From NCBI GenBank assembly GCA_023431185.1, contig JAEYXS010000037.1, positions 46,802 through 110,801 of the forward strand: 64,000 nt of DNA. The letters are read 5' to 3'. The translations under genes and the position numbers were made by a program. The notes under the pieces are model-generated. The model did no database searches, was not told the origin of the DNA, and worked only from the letters and a program-made list of their open reading frames with translations. Every line of letters starts with the position of its first letter. Position 1 is the first letter of the stretch. The DNA is from Verrucomicrobiota bacterium. Its GTDB lineage: Bacteria > Verrucomicrobiota > Verrucomicrobiia > Limisphaerales > JAEYXS01. Positions 35,901-43,648 of this stretch are shown here, in pieces.

Positions 35901-35948
35901 AAAGGCAAGGGGACCCGGATCCGGCTTGCGATCAAGCTGGGTACGTAG
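32907..35948 (+). CDS. Two-component-propeller sensor histidine kinase
   Basis: From the ATG at 32907 the product has 1013 residues; a GTG at 32880 would add nine. A signal peptide (LGLWLWCALFLPFLPEGKAQ) is followed by about a dozen propeller repeats of the LWIGT-GGG-L-R type over residues 40-650, a Y_Y_Y beta-sandwich (SYVAPRRIRFSYQLKGHD), one membrane segment (IWFQLGMSVFVVFLIFAFF), then a HisKA_3 domain with His823 (RIAQDMHDDLGARITRIGLL) and a HATPase domain (VIEDNGKGF-like ILIEDNGKGFSLEEA). The layout is that of sensors for extracellular carbohydrates. Its regulator follows 64 bases later. Confidence 0.92.
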   Translation: MSYHHQSVIRLGLWLWCALFLPFLPEGKAQEPRPIGEKRYRFDVWTTEHGLPSSVVNAVLQTSEGYLWLGTANGVVRFDGFRFVTITAPELVSSRISTLFEDANKTLWIGTEGGGVVSYREGEFKNYSVASGLATDSISSISADNQGNVWVATVGGGLNRYRSGEFTPYTARGELAIGTIESLADGGGGTVWWCDGSSLGVFREGEFNREVGGGEDRLRMGAATANGFWLIERGVLRRWPAFRPEEESWQLPDGLEPSLISAFFRDRGGTLWIGTSGMGLYQFQDGVFRHFSTEDGLSQNSILSIGQDKEGNLWIGTNGGGLNRMRESAFEVYDKERGLSQNNILSISGSPDGSVWIGTEGGGLYRLRDGNIFNYRAREGLRNLVVWSVLADQAGDVWAGTKDGLYKFNGISFQRVGAPNTPGSLPSQDVRAIYEDGKGRLWVGTFGGGLTRMVDNRASKSFNSKSEPGAFSSDDIRALLEDKDGSLWIGTGGGGLIRFKDSKFAVFRKADGLGSDFIRALYQDSEGFLWIGTNDGLVCLRRGRFHRFTTASFLPDDVISQIFEDEEKGDLWLGTNRGVVKVSRLDLLKYADGRVPSYVSVLYDRSDGLASRECSGGFQPWGYKGPDGKLWFPSSDGVSVIDPAIIQPNRRPPAVVIESVIADGIELEPRRFTNDVEFESQIVYRVPPGTEKLEFRYTGLSYVAPRRIRFSYQLKGHDNAVVDAESRRSATYLSLPHGRYSFQVMAANSDGVSNTLGRTVGVWVLPRFYQTIWFQLGMSVFVVFLIFAFFRYLSVRKLRQRLVVLEHQRALDRERSRIAQDMHDDLGARITRIGLLTELVRRKAPQNEEINKVSSRIEEATREVVHTLDEIVWAVNPKNDTLDRLVAFIGQYAEDYFEITPIRCRLELPADPPAVPLSAEMRHSLFLVVKESLNNIVKHSEASEVKITLVFTRPKLEILIEDNGKGFSLEEADPTRNGLMNMKKRIEDAGGKLELTSEKGKGTRIRLAIKLGT

Positions 35949-35957
35949 TTTTGCAGC

Positions 35958-35986
35958 TTGGAGGTATCTGAGAACTGGCGTATAGT
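35958..35986 (+). promoter_or_regulatory. Possible sigma-70-type promoter before the NarL-type regulator
   Basis: TTGGAG (35958-35963), 17 bases, then TATAGT (35981-35986) lie within the 64-base gap before the regulator. The -10 matches five of six consensus bases, the -35 only three. It would allow expression of the regulator independent of the kinase. Confidence 0.3.
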
Positions 35987-36012
35987 CTTCCTGTTCCTAG
36001 AAATAACATCGC

Positions 36013-36639
36013 ATGGCCATCAAAGTTTCAATCGTCGAGGACGATGAGGGTGTCAGGGAAAGCCTGGCGACCCTTATCAACGATGCCGAAGGTTTCCATT
36101 GCGTGAGTTCACACGCCACGGCCGAAGATGCCCTCCAGCATATCCCGGAAAAGAAGCCGGATGTGGTGCTGATGGACATCAATCTGCCGAACATGTCGGG
36201 CATCGATTGTGTCCGTAAACTGAAGGAATCAGCCCCGCAGACGCAGATCATGATGCTGACGATGTATGAAGATCCCGAACAGATCTTCAACTCCCTGGCT
36301 GCTGGAGCCAGCGGTTATTTGTTGAAACGCACGCCGCACGCGAAGTTGCTGGAAGCGATCCAGGAAGTGCAACGGGGTGCTTCTCCCATGTCCGGCAAGA
36401 TCGCCCGCGTCGTGGTGCAGTATTTTCAGAAGAAAAGCCAGCCCGCATCGGATGGGCAGGCCTTGTCCAAGCGGGAACAGGAGATCTTGGAACTGCTCTC
36501 CAAAGGCTACCGCTATAAAGAGATCGCTGATTCCTTGAGCATCAGTTTTGATACCGTACGCAGCCACTTGCGGAACATCTATGACAAGTTGCATGTCAGT
36601 TCTCGCACGGAAGCTGTGGTGAAGTATCTCAACAAATGA
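36013..36639 (+). CDS. NarL/FixJ-family response regulator
   Basis: The product has 208 residues. The receiver (1-120) has acidic pair Asp10-Asp11, phospho-acceptor Asp55 (VVLMDINLPNMSG) and Lys105 (GYLLKRTP). The C-terminal LuxR-type helix-turn-helix (LSKREQEILELLSKGYRYKEIADSLSISFDTVRSHLRNIYDKLHVSSRTEAVVKYL) binds DNA. It is the natural partner of the propeller HisKA_3 kinase just upstream, which belongs to the kinase class that pairs with NarL-type regulators. Its last 11 bases overlap the end of fdhD on the other strand. Confidence 0.95.
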   Translation: MAIKVSIVEDDEGVRESLATLINDAEGFHCVSSHATAEDALQHIPEKKPDVVLMDINLPNMSGIDCVRKLKESAPQTQIMMLTMYEDPEQIFNSLAAGASGYLLKRTPHAKLLEAIQEVQRGASPMSGKIARVVVQYFQKKSQPASDGQALSKREQEILELLSKGYRYKEIADSLSISFDTVRSHLRNIYDKLHVSSRTEAVVKYLNK

Positions 36640-37567
36640 CCGCTGCCGGGTGGCTGTAGAGATTCATCGTCTCACCACGCAGGAAACCGACCAGCAACTG
36701 GCCGCTCTCCTGGGCAAAGTCCACGGCCAGGCTTGAGGGAGCGGAAACCGCCGCCACGATGGGAATATGTGCGGCCAGCGCCTTCTGCAAGATCTCAAAG
36801 GAAGCCCGCCCGCTGACTTGCAGGATATGGTTTTCCAAGGGCCAAACACCTTGATCCAACGCAAAGCCGATCACTTTATCCACCGCATTATGCCGGCCCA
36901 CATCTTCCCGGCAGACGATCATTCTGCCTTGCAGATCGAACAAGGCGGCGGCGTGCAGTCCACCCGTTTGCTCGAAGGCAGCTTGATGCTGCCGGAGGGT
37001 TTGTGGCAATTGCAGAAGGACGTTGCGCTCCACGTTGGGCAGTTGCTTGATGGGAGGGAAGTGCTGATGGACTTCTTCGATGGAGGCCTTGCCGCAGAGA
37101 CCGCAACTGGAAGAAGCAAAGACATGCCGGGTCAGTTTTTCGAAATCAAGGGCCACATCATCAGCGGTGAAAACATTGAGGACATTGCCGGTCAAGGCGG
37201 CTTCACCGGTCTGACAGTGGGCGATATGGGTGACTTGAGCGCGTGACTGGATCAATCCTTCCGACACCAAAAACCCCAAGGCCAGCTCCGCATCGTGTCC
37301 GGGCGTGCGCATGGTGATGGCGATGCTTTGTCCCTGGACCCGGATTTCCAGCGGCTCCTCCGCTGCGAGCGTGTCCGTTGTGGATTCCATCTGACCGCCG
37401 GCTGACACCTTGGTAACGGTGCGGTGCACGGTGGCTGCCGTCCGGCTGCCGGTGGAGGATGCTTTGGTCACGATGTGCTGAGTATAGCCGTTGCCAGAGT
37501 AATGTGCAATGCGGGCGGATTGTGGGTTGAGCCGGAGCGCGCTTCCAGTTACACCTTCCGTCAACAA
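36629..37567 (-). CDS. fdhD: Formate dehydrogenase sulfurtransferase FdhD
   Basis: The frame gives 312 residues; the true start may be further in, since the family match begins around residue 45-60 (VTKVSAGGQMESTTDTLAAEEPLEIRVQG). The key CxxC (Cys155, Cys158) is in ASSSCGLCGKAS, and CREDVGRHNAVDKVIG and QVSGRASFEILQKA are typical. FdhD passes sulfur from a cysteine desulfurase to the molybdenum cofactor of formate dehydrogenase-like enzymes. The likely client, an FdhF/YdeP-like enzyme, is encoded nearby at 38215. Only 11 bases separate this start from the divergent aquaporin gene. Confidence 0.93.
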   Translation of the reverse strand: MLTEGVTGSALRLNPQSARIAHYSGNGYTQHIVTKASSTGSRTAATVHRTVTKVSAGGQMESTTDTLAAEEPLEIRVQGQSIAITMRTPGHDAELALGFLVSEGLIQSRAQVTHIAHCQTGEAALTGNVLNVFTADDVALDFEKLTRHVFASSSCGLCGKASIEEVHQHFPPIKQLPNVERNVLLQLPQTLRQHQAAFEQTGGLHAAALFDLQGRMIVCREDVGRHNAVDKVIGFALDQGVWPLENHILQVSGRASFEILQKALAAHIPIVAAVSAPSSLAVDFAQESGQLLVGFLRGETMNLYSHPAAVIC

Positions 37568-37578
37568 CCGGTTGCTGA

Positions 37579-38205
37579 ATGAACAAGTATCTCGCGGAAT
37601 TTTTTGGCGTGTTCTTTTGGATGCTCACTCTTGGGTGTGTGTCCATCAATGCCGGTGCGGGGACGATACCGGCGGTCGCCCTCGGCGTTGTGGTGGCGGT
37701 GATGACCGTATTGTTGTGGCATATCTCCGGGGCGCATCTCAATCCTGCCATCTCGGTGACGATGTGGCGCAGTGGCTTCCTGCCCGCCAAGGAACTGGCT
37801 CCATACCTGGTGTTTCAGTTCTTGGGTGCTGGGGCAGCGGTGGTGATTGTGAAGGTGCTCAAGAAAGGGTTCAAAACAGCGGCCATGAATCCGCATGGCA
37901 TACCGGCCTTCGATGCTGAGTTTCTATTCACCTTCCTTTTATGCTTTGCTATGCTGCACCTGTATCATCAGCGGGAGAAGGTGGGCCCTTTTGCCAGTGG
38001 CGCATTGCTGGGCGGGATCGTGTTGGGCGGAGTGTTTGCGGTAGGGGCTGTCTCCGGCGCTTACTTTAATCCGGCGACAACCTTGGGTGCTTGTATGGCC
38101 GGTTTGCTGTCCTTCCAGAGTTTGTTGATTTATTTTCTGGCGCAGGTATTGGCCGGTTTCGCAGCACCTTATGCTTATCGCAGATTGAATCCGGATAAGA
38201 AGTAA
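37579..38205 (+). CDS. MIP-family channel (aquaporin-like) without the filter Arg
   Basis: The product has 208 residues with six hydrophobic segments and two half-helix loops: SGAHLNPAISV (Asn55-Pro56-Ala57) and SGAYFNPATTLG (Asn164-Pro165-Ala166). Both NPA boxes are intact, but the residue after the second, normally the Arg of the selectivity filter (NPAR), is Thr167. The residue before HISGAHLNPA is Trp48 where a small residue is usual. This predicts a pore that does not select like a classic water channel. Its position between fdhD and the molybdoenzyme raises the possibility of formate or another small solute; that is inference. Confidence 0.85.
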   Translation: MNKYLAEFFGVFFWMLTLGCVSINAGAGTIPAVALGVVVAVMTVLLWHISGAHLNPAISVTMWRSGFLPAKELAPYLVFQFLGAGAAVVIVKVLKKGFKTAAMNPHGIPAFDAEFLFTFLLCFAMLHLYHQREKVGPFASGALLGGIVLGGVFAVGAVSGAYFNPATTLGACMAGLLSFQSLLIYFLAQVLAGFAAPYAYRRLNPDKK

Positions 38206-38214
38206 ACGAGTGGC

Positions 38215-40515
38215 CTAAGCCTTTTCGACCCTTACCTGGCAGTTGTAATCCGGCACCCCGCCCAAGGTATCAACCGCTCCCCGATGGATGATGATGTTGC
38301 CTTCCGGCCACATCACCTGAAGATTGCCCCGGGCTATCGGAGCGTTGAACACACGACCTTCATAGCGGCCCAAATCATTCACCAGAACAATCCGGTCATT
38401 TTGCTTGAGATGCAGTGAAGCAGCATCTTCCGGATTCATGAAGACGGCATCACGGGCGGCTCCGGTGAGCGGATCGATCTCCGCGTAGATGAGGGTGTTG
38501 AACTGCTTGCCGCGACGGGTGCTGACTTCGAAGAGTCCAGCGGGCCGGTCTTTGCGCAGTTGCGGGATGTTCACCACCCGGAAATGGCCTTTGCCGTCGG
38601 CAGTGGGGAATCGCCCATTCGCACAGAGATGCGGGCCTCCGTATTGCACTGCATCGCCTGTGTCATGAAGGTTTTCGATTCCGCGATAGAACGGGACCAC
38701 GGTGGCGATCTCTTCGCGGATGGCCTGCCCGTTTTCACAACCAAGTTCATCGGCGCGGTCAGGATAAGTGGCCGCAGCGATATCCAAAAGAATCTTCCAT
38801 TCAGCCCGCGCTTCACCGACTTGCCGGGGGATCTCCGGACTGAAAGCGATACGCCGCTCGGTGGTGGTCTCGATGCCCCCGCCATCCTGCTCGTAGCGCG
38901 TTTTGGCGGGCAGCAGGAGGACTTCTTCCTGGGGTTCGATGAACATCTGGTCGGTCAGGATGATGTCCTGATGCACGCGCAGCGGGACATTCCCCATGGC
39001 TTTCGCGACGTAATCCGGCTCGGGCAGCGTGCGGAGGAAATTACCACCGAGACAGTAAAGCATGTCGAGTTCACCACGGGCGCAGGCCTCTACCATCTCC
39101 GTAGCGGGCAAGCCGGGCCAGTCAGGAATCTCGAAACCATAATGATCGGCCAGTTCACGGGCGTGCTCGGCATTGACGGCTTTACCGCCGGGGAAAGCCG
39201 TCGCGTATGCCCCCATTTCCGCGCCACCCTGCACACTGGAGTGGCCGCGGATGGGCATCAGGCCGTTCTTGTCGCGCCCCACGTAACCACGGGCGAGTCC
39301 GAGATTCAAAATCATCGAGACCCCATCGCCGCCGAAGGTGTGCTGCGTGATACCCATGCTCCAGACGAGCACCGCGTTCTTCGCATCACGAATGATCTGG
39401 GCGAACTCGCGCATATCCGCCTGGCTCAACCCGGATTCACGCTCCAGTTCGGGCCAGTCGTATTTCGCGACGGCAGTTTTCAGCGCCTCAAAATCCGTGG
39501 TGTGGTTGGCGATGAACTCGTGATTCAGCCAGCCTTCCGCGATAAGAATCTTGAGGACGCCATAGAGGAAAGGAATGTCGCCCCCTTGCGTGACCGGAAA
39601 CCAGTAGTCCGAGATGTCTGTGCCGAAAAGCGCGCTGCTGGTGGTGGAGGGCACCCAGTAGCGTTTCATGCCCGGCTCCATGTAGGGATTCACCATCACG
39701 ACCTTGGTGCCCAGCACCTTGGCTTCGTGCAGATACTTGGTAGTGACCGGTTGGTCGTTGGCCGGATTCGCACCAAAAAAAACGATGAGGTCGGTGCCGT
39801 ACCAATCCTTGTAACTGCAGGTCGTGGCGGAAACGCCGATGCCATATTTCATTGCGCCCGTGGAGGGCGAGTGGCAAAGGCGGGCCGCGTTATCGATGTT
39901 GTTGGTGCGGAGAAAGCGGGCAACTTTTTGGGCGACGTAATAGACCTCATTCGTCACGCCACGAGAGGTGACAAAGAACGCGAGACGTTTGGGATCGGCG
40001 ACGCGGATGCGTTTGCCGATGCGTTCGAGCGCTTCATTCCACGTGATGCGGCGAAAGCCTTTGTCCCCTTTGCAACGCAGCATCGGGTAGGCGAGGCGGC
40101 CCAGTTCCCGGAGTTGGGCATTATCGAAACCGTTATAGGTGGCGCCTTTGCCTTGGGCGGCAGTGGACAGAGGACTGTGCTTTTGCTCCTGCGCCAGTTT
40201 GGCCCGCAACGCTTCGATGTCAGAGAGCAAAGCGTGATCAAACTCTGGCATGGTGTTCAGCCGGAGCAGATTCAGGCGGGTCATGCACAGGTGGACACCG
40301 GGAATGGTCCAATCATGCAGACCGGCGACGCCGAGCGCGCACCCATCACAGACGCCTTTGGTGATAACCTTATAGGCGTAAGGGAGATTGTCGCGATTCT
40401 TCCAGATGATGCCGACCATGTCGCGAAAGTGCTTGGGCTTGGTCTCGCCGAGTCCGAAGGGGATGGCGGCGCGAAGCTTGTCTTTCCAATCACTCTCTAT
40501 TTTGCGGCTGGGCAT
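38215..40515 (-). CDS. FdhF/YdeP-like molybdopterin oxidoreductase
   Basis: The ATG at 40515 (MPSRKIESDWKDKLRAAIPFGLGETKPKH) gives 766 residues; an in-frame extension to 40584 has no match. The N-terminus has a Cys set (GVCDGCALGVAG, then HLCMTRLNLL) that may bind an iron-sulfur cluster. Molybdopterin-binding segments are FFVTSRGVTNEVYY, ARLCHSPSTGAMKYGIG with a Cys at the metal-ligand site, FFGANPANDQPVTTKYL and GLMPIRGHSSVQGGAEMG; the C-terminal cofactor cap is residues 650-766. No signal peptide, so cytoplasmic. Its closest named relatives are the formate-dehydrogenase-like YdeP proteins, whose substrate is not firmly known. No partner electron-transfer subunit is adjacent. Confidence 0.9.
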   Translation of the reverse strand: MPSRKIESDWKDKLRAAIPFGLGETKPKHFRDMVGIIWKNRDNLPYAYKVITKGVCDGCALGVAGLHDWTIPGVHLCMTRLNLLRLNTMPEFDHALLSDIEALRAKLAQEQKHSPLSTAAQGKGATYNGFDNAQLRELGRLAYPMLRCKGDKGFRRITWNEALERIGKRIRVADPKRLAFFVTSRGVTNEVYYVAQKVARFLRTNNIDNAARLCHSPSTGAMKYGIGVSATTCSYKDWYGTDLIVFFGANPANDQPVTTKYLHEAKVLGTKVVMVNPYMEPGMKRYWVPSTTSSALFGTDISDYWFPVTQGGDIPFLYGVLKILIAEGWLNHEFIANHTTDFEALKTAVAKYDWPELERESGLSQADMREFAQIIRDAKNAVLVWSMGITQHTFGGDGVSMILNLGLARGYVGRDKNGLMPIRGHSSVQGGAEMGAYATAFPGGKAVNAEHARELADHYGFEIPDWPGLPATEMVEACARGELDMLYCLGGNFLRTLPEPDYVAKAMGNVPLRVHQDIILTDQMFIEPQEEVLLLPAKTRYEQDGGGIETTTERRIAFSPEIPRQVGEARAEWKILLDIAAATYPDRADELGCENGQAIREEIATVVPFYRGIENLHDTGDAVQYGGPHLCANGRFPTADGKGHFRVVNIPQLRKDRPAGLFEVSTRRGKQFNTLIYAEIDPLTGAARDAVFMNPEDAASLHLKQNDRIVLVNDLGRYEGRVFNAPIARGNLQVMWPEGNIIIHRGAVDTLGGVPDYNCQVRVEKA

Positions 40516-40545
40516 GATCAGTTGGTGCTCTCGTTGCAATAATGG

Positions 40546-40575
40546 GCAAGGGCGCGGTTGCGGCCGCGCCCTTGC
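40546..40575 (-). terminator. Strong hairpin between dehydrogenase and molybdoenzyme genes
   Basis: A perfect 12-base stem, GCAAGGGCGCGG (40546-40557) with CCGCGCCCTTGC (40564-40575), has a 6-base loop. It lies just past the stop of the dehydrogenase gene on the minus strand and 31 bases before the molybdoenzyme start. No clear T run follows, but the stem is long enough to reduce read-through. Confidence 0.65.
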
Positions 40576-40595
40576 ATGAGGCAAATCTCTGCCTG

Positions 40596-41510
40596 TTACT
40601 TGGACTTTTTCAGGCCTTTGCCGGCACGGCCTTTGAAGGTCAGTTCGGCGATACCAGACTTGTCCAGACCACCAAGACCCATCTTGGTCATCTTGGTGAA
40701 CTGCTTGTAGGTGGCGGTCGCAAGCGGGGCGTTGATCTTCTTGGCCTTCACGAGCGACAGGGCGATGCCGGAGTCCTTCGCGGCGTGCGCGCCGGAGAAG
40801 AAGCAGGAGTGGTCGCGATTCATCATGTCCTCGCCATCGGTGACGAGCACACGGGAGTTCGCCCCCGTCTGAGAGAAGACTTCCATGACCTGCTTGAGAT
40901 CGTGACCGAGGGCGGCGGCCAGGCCGAGGCCTTCCGCGAGACCGGCGGTGTTGATGTTCATCACCATGTTCACCAGCGCCTTCACTTCGGCAGCGCGGCC
41001 GGGGCCACCGATGTAGCGGAGGAGCTTGCCTTCATCGCTGAGTTTTTCCAGCAGTGGCTTGACCTTCTGGAAAGTGGCTTCCGCGCCCCCGACCATGAGA
41101 TAAAGCGTACCGTTGCGCGCCTGGTTGATGCTGGAGGCCATGCAGGCTTCGAGGGAGGATGCCTTCGCTTTCTTGGCCAGCTTGTCCACCTGCACATGCA
41201 CCTTGGGTGTGAGCGTGGCGCAGTTGATGAAGATGCGACCGGCGGCTTTCTTCAGGAGGTTGTCCTTCTTGTTGGTGAAGATGTCCAACTGGGCCTTGTC
41301 ATCGGTGACGACCGTGATGATGACATCGGAAAGCTCCGTGACCCCGGCGAGGGTATTACAGGCGGTGGCTCCGACCTCGGCGGCGAGTTCGGCCGCGGCT
41401 TCCTTGCGCACATCATAGACGGCGCTGACCGTGTAGCCGCATTCCTTGAGACGACGGGCCATGTTGGCGCCCATCCGACCGACCCCGACGAATCCAATTT
41501 TCTCTGACAT
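40596..41510 (-). CDS. NAD(P)-dependent beta-hydroxyacid dehydrogenase
   Basis: The product has 304 residues of the 3-hydroxyisobutyrate/6-phosphogluconate dehydrogenase superfamily. The Rossmann motif GFVGVGRMGANMARRL opens the protein, followed by NCATLTPKVH, the substrate-site segment EACMASSINQARNGTLYLMVGGAE in place of the usual DAPVSGG, and catalytic Lys177 with Asn181 (GRAAEVKALVNMVMNIN). It oxidises a short beta-hydroxyacid or reduces a semialdehyde; the specific substrate is not clear because the DAPVSGG motif has changed. The last ten or so residues are Lys-rich. Confidence 0.88.
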   Translation of the reverse strand: MSEKIGFVGVGRMGANMARRLKECGYTVSAVYDVRKEAAAELAAEVGATACNTLAGVTELSDVIITVVTDDKAQLDIFTNKKDNLLKKAAGRIFINCATLTPKVHVQVDKLAKKAKASSLEACMASSINQARNGTLYLMVGGAEATFQKVKPLLEKLSDEGKLLRYIGGPGRAAEVKALVNMVMNINTAGLAEGLGLAAALGHDLKQVMEVFSQTGANSRVLVTDGEDMMNRDHSCFFSGAHAAKDSGIALSLVKAKKINAPLATATYKQFTKMTKMGLGGLDKSGIAELTFKGRAGKGLKKSK

Positions 41511-41737
41511 AAGAGTTTAGATAGTTAGCTTTATGCTCCGCCCAGTCGAGCTGGAGACTTGGGATTTGACAGGTGAATTTTTAGCGAAAAGCCGCGCCGG
41601 GGCTATGCTTTTTTAGGGAAAAGAGATGGATAAAACTCTCAGGGCCGATGCGCGCAAATATGGTGGCCCTTGGTTGACCAAAATGTTTTGGAACAACTGT
41701 TGTCCTTCACCCCTTCACCCTGTATGGTTTCGCGCTC

Positions 41738-43648
41738 ATGTCGGATAAGTCTGGACCTACAATTTTGTGTGCCACGGAACTGGTCGTTCGTCACAACGAC
41801 CGGTACGTGCTGGATCATGCCTCGCTTAGCATCCATGAAGGGGATCGTATCGGCCTCGTGGGGCGCAATGGCTCGGGGAAGTCCACGTTCCTGAAGATCA
41901 TCGCGAAGGAGCTGGTGCCGGATGGCGGCGAGGTGACGCAGAAGAAGGATTTGATCGTAGGCTATCTGCCGCAGACCTTTACGCTGAATGAGAACCTGAA
42001 CGTGCTGGACAACGTCCGGGCCGGCGCCAAGCGGGTGCTGGACCTGATCGCCGAGTTTGAATCGCTGCCCGGGCACTCGAATCGCCATGAGGAGATCGAG
42101 GAGCATATCCAGCGCATGGACGGGTGGAATCTCGATAACCATATCGAGACGGCGATGGCGAAGCTGAATTGCCCGGCGCCCGATCGGGATATCAAGACTT
42201 TGTCCGGTGGGGAGAAACGCCGTGTAGCCTTGGCACGGGCACTTATCGCGCAACCGGATCTGCTCATCTTAGATGAGCCGACTAACCATTTGGATACAGA
42301 ATCCATCGAGTGGTTGGGCGAGTTTTTGAAGGGCTATCAAGGCGCGTTCCTGCTGGTCACACATGATCGCTACTTCCTCGACAGCATCACGAACACCATC
42401 GTAGAGCTGGCGAACGGACAGTTCTACGCCTACGACGGCAATTACACGGAGTATCTGCTGGGCAAGGCCGAGCGCGAAGCCTCTGCGGAAGTGACGGAGC
42501 ATAAGCGGCAGATGTTCCTGCGGCGCGAATTGGACTGGGTGCGGCGTGGACCGAAGGCCCAGACGAGCAAGGCGAAGGCGCGTATCGACCGCTACTTCGA
42601 AGTGGCGAATCAGAAGGTAGTGGAAGCGGAGGGGGATGTGGATCTGGTGATCCCGCCGCCGCCACAATTGGGCAATCGGACCGCACAGTTGGTAAATGTG
42701 GGGATGAATCTGGGCGGACGCCAGTTGTTCTCCAACATCAATTTGGATTTCGCCGGTGGCCAGCGTGTGGGGATCACGGGCCGTAATGGTTTGGGCAAGA
42801 CGACGCTGCTGAAGATTCTCATCGGACAAATGCCACCGACGGAAGGAGAGGTGCAGATCGGACAGCTCACGAAGTTCAATTACGTGGATCAAGGGCGGTT
42901 ACAATTGAACGAAGAGAAGACGGTGCTGGATGAGATCAGCGACGGCACGGAGTTCGTGCAGTTCGGCGAGGGCAAGCTGTCCTTACGCGCCTATCTGAAG
43001 CGGTTCCTCTTCACCGATGACCGCATCGTGACGCAGGTGAAACACTTGAGCGGTGGAGAGCGCAGCCGCTTGTTGTTGGCCCGTATTCTCAAGCACGGCG
43101 GCAACTTCCTGATTCTGGACGAGCCGACTAATGATTTGGATCTGCCGACCTTGCGTGTGCTGGAGGAAGCTCTGGTGGTGTTCCCCGGCGTGGTGCTGGT
43201 AGTGAGCCATGATCGCTATTTCCTGAATCGCGTGTGCACGGGCATTTTGGCCTTTGAAGGGGAAGGTAAGGTCACTTACAGCGTGGGCGATTACGAATAC
43301 TACTTGGAGAAGCGCAAGCGCGAGGAAAAGGCGGCCTTGGAATGGCAACGCGCGGCAGCGAAAGCGGCGAGTGCCAAACCTAACAAATCCTCCGCACCCG
43401 TAGCGCAACCGGTTCAGAAGACCAAGAAGCTATCCTTCAAAGAACAGAAGGAACTGGAAGGCATGGAGGCCTCCATCCATGAGGTGGAAACGAACATCGT
43501 CAAGATCGAGAAGACTTTGGCAGATCCTGAATTCTACAAGAAGAACGCAGCCCGGGCGAACACACTGGCGGCAGAGCTGGAGACGGAGAAAGCAAAGCTG
43601 GCCAAGCTGTTTGCCCGTTGGGAAGAGCTGGAAGCGCTTAAGGGCTAG
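41738..43648 (+). CDS. ABC-F family ATPase (Uup-like)
   Basis: The product has 636 residues with two ABC cassettes and no membrane segments. Cassette 1: Walker A GRNGSGKST, signature LSGGEKRRVALARAL, Walker B LLILDEPTNHLD. Cassette 2: GRNGLGKTT, LSGGERSRLLLARIL, FLILDEPTNDLD. The linker between them holds the Arg/Lys-rich helical region (LRRELDWVRRGPKAQTSKAKARIDRY), and a coiled coil (KEQKELEGMEASIHEVETNIVKIEKTL) ends the protein, as in Uup. ABC-F proteins act on ribosomes, or for Uup on replication and ribosome assembly. A leader of more than 100 bases with two small hairpins (near 41590-41604 and 41641-41670) precedes it. It overlaps the next gene tail to tail by 11 bases. Confidence 0.93.
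   Translation: MSDKSGPTILCATELVVRHNDRYVLDHASLSIHEGDRIGLVGRNGSGKSTFLKIIAKELVPDGGEVTQKKDLIVGYLPQTFTLNENLNVLDNVRAGAKRVLDLIAEFESLPGHSNRHEEIEEHIQRMDGWNLDNHIETAMAKLNCPAPDRDIKTLSGGEKRRVALARALIAQPDLLILDEPTNHLDTESIEWLGEFLKGYQGAFLLVTHDRYFLDSITNTIVELANGQFYAYDGNYTEYLLGKAEREASAEVTEHKRQMFLRRELDWVRRGPKAQTSKAKARIDRYFEVANQKVVEAEGDVDLVIPPPPQLGNRTAQLVNVGMNLGGRQLFSNINLDFAGGQRVGITGRNGLGKTTLLKILIGQMPPTEGEVQIGQLTKFNYVDQGRLQLNEEKTVLDEISDGTEFVQFGEGKLSLRAYLKRFLFTDDRIVTQVKHLSGGERSRLLLARILKHGGNFLILDEPTNDLDLPTLRVLEEALVVFPGVVLVVSHDRYFLNRVCTGILAFEGEGKVTYSVGDYEYYLEKRKREEKAALEWQRAAAKAASAKPNKSSAPVAQPVQKTKKLSFKEQKELEGMEASIHEVETNIVKIEKTLADPEFYKKNAARANTLAAELETEKAKLAKLFARWEELEALKG

Noticed and set aside
38560..40542. Open frame of 660 codons on the + strand
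   Set aside because: It is antisense to the molybdoenzyme gene, which has clear family motifs. The antisense product has no recognisable pattern.
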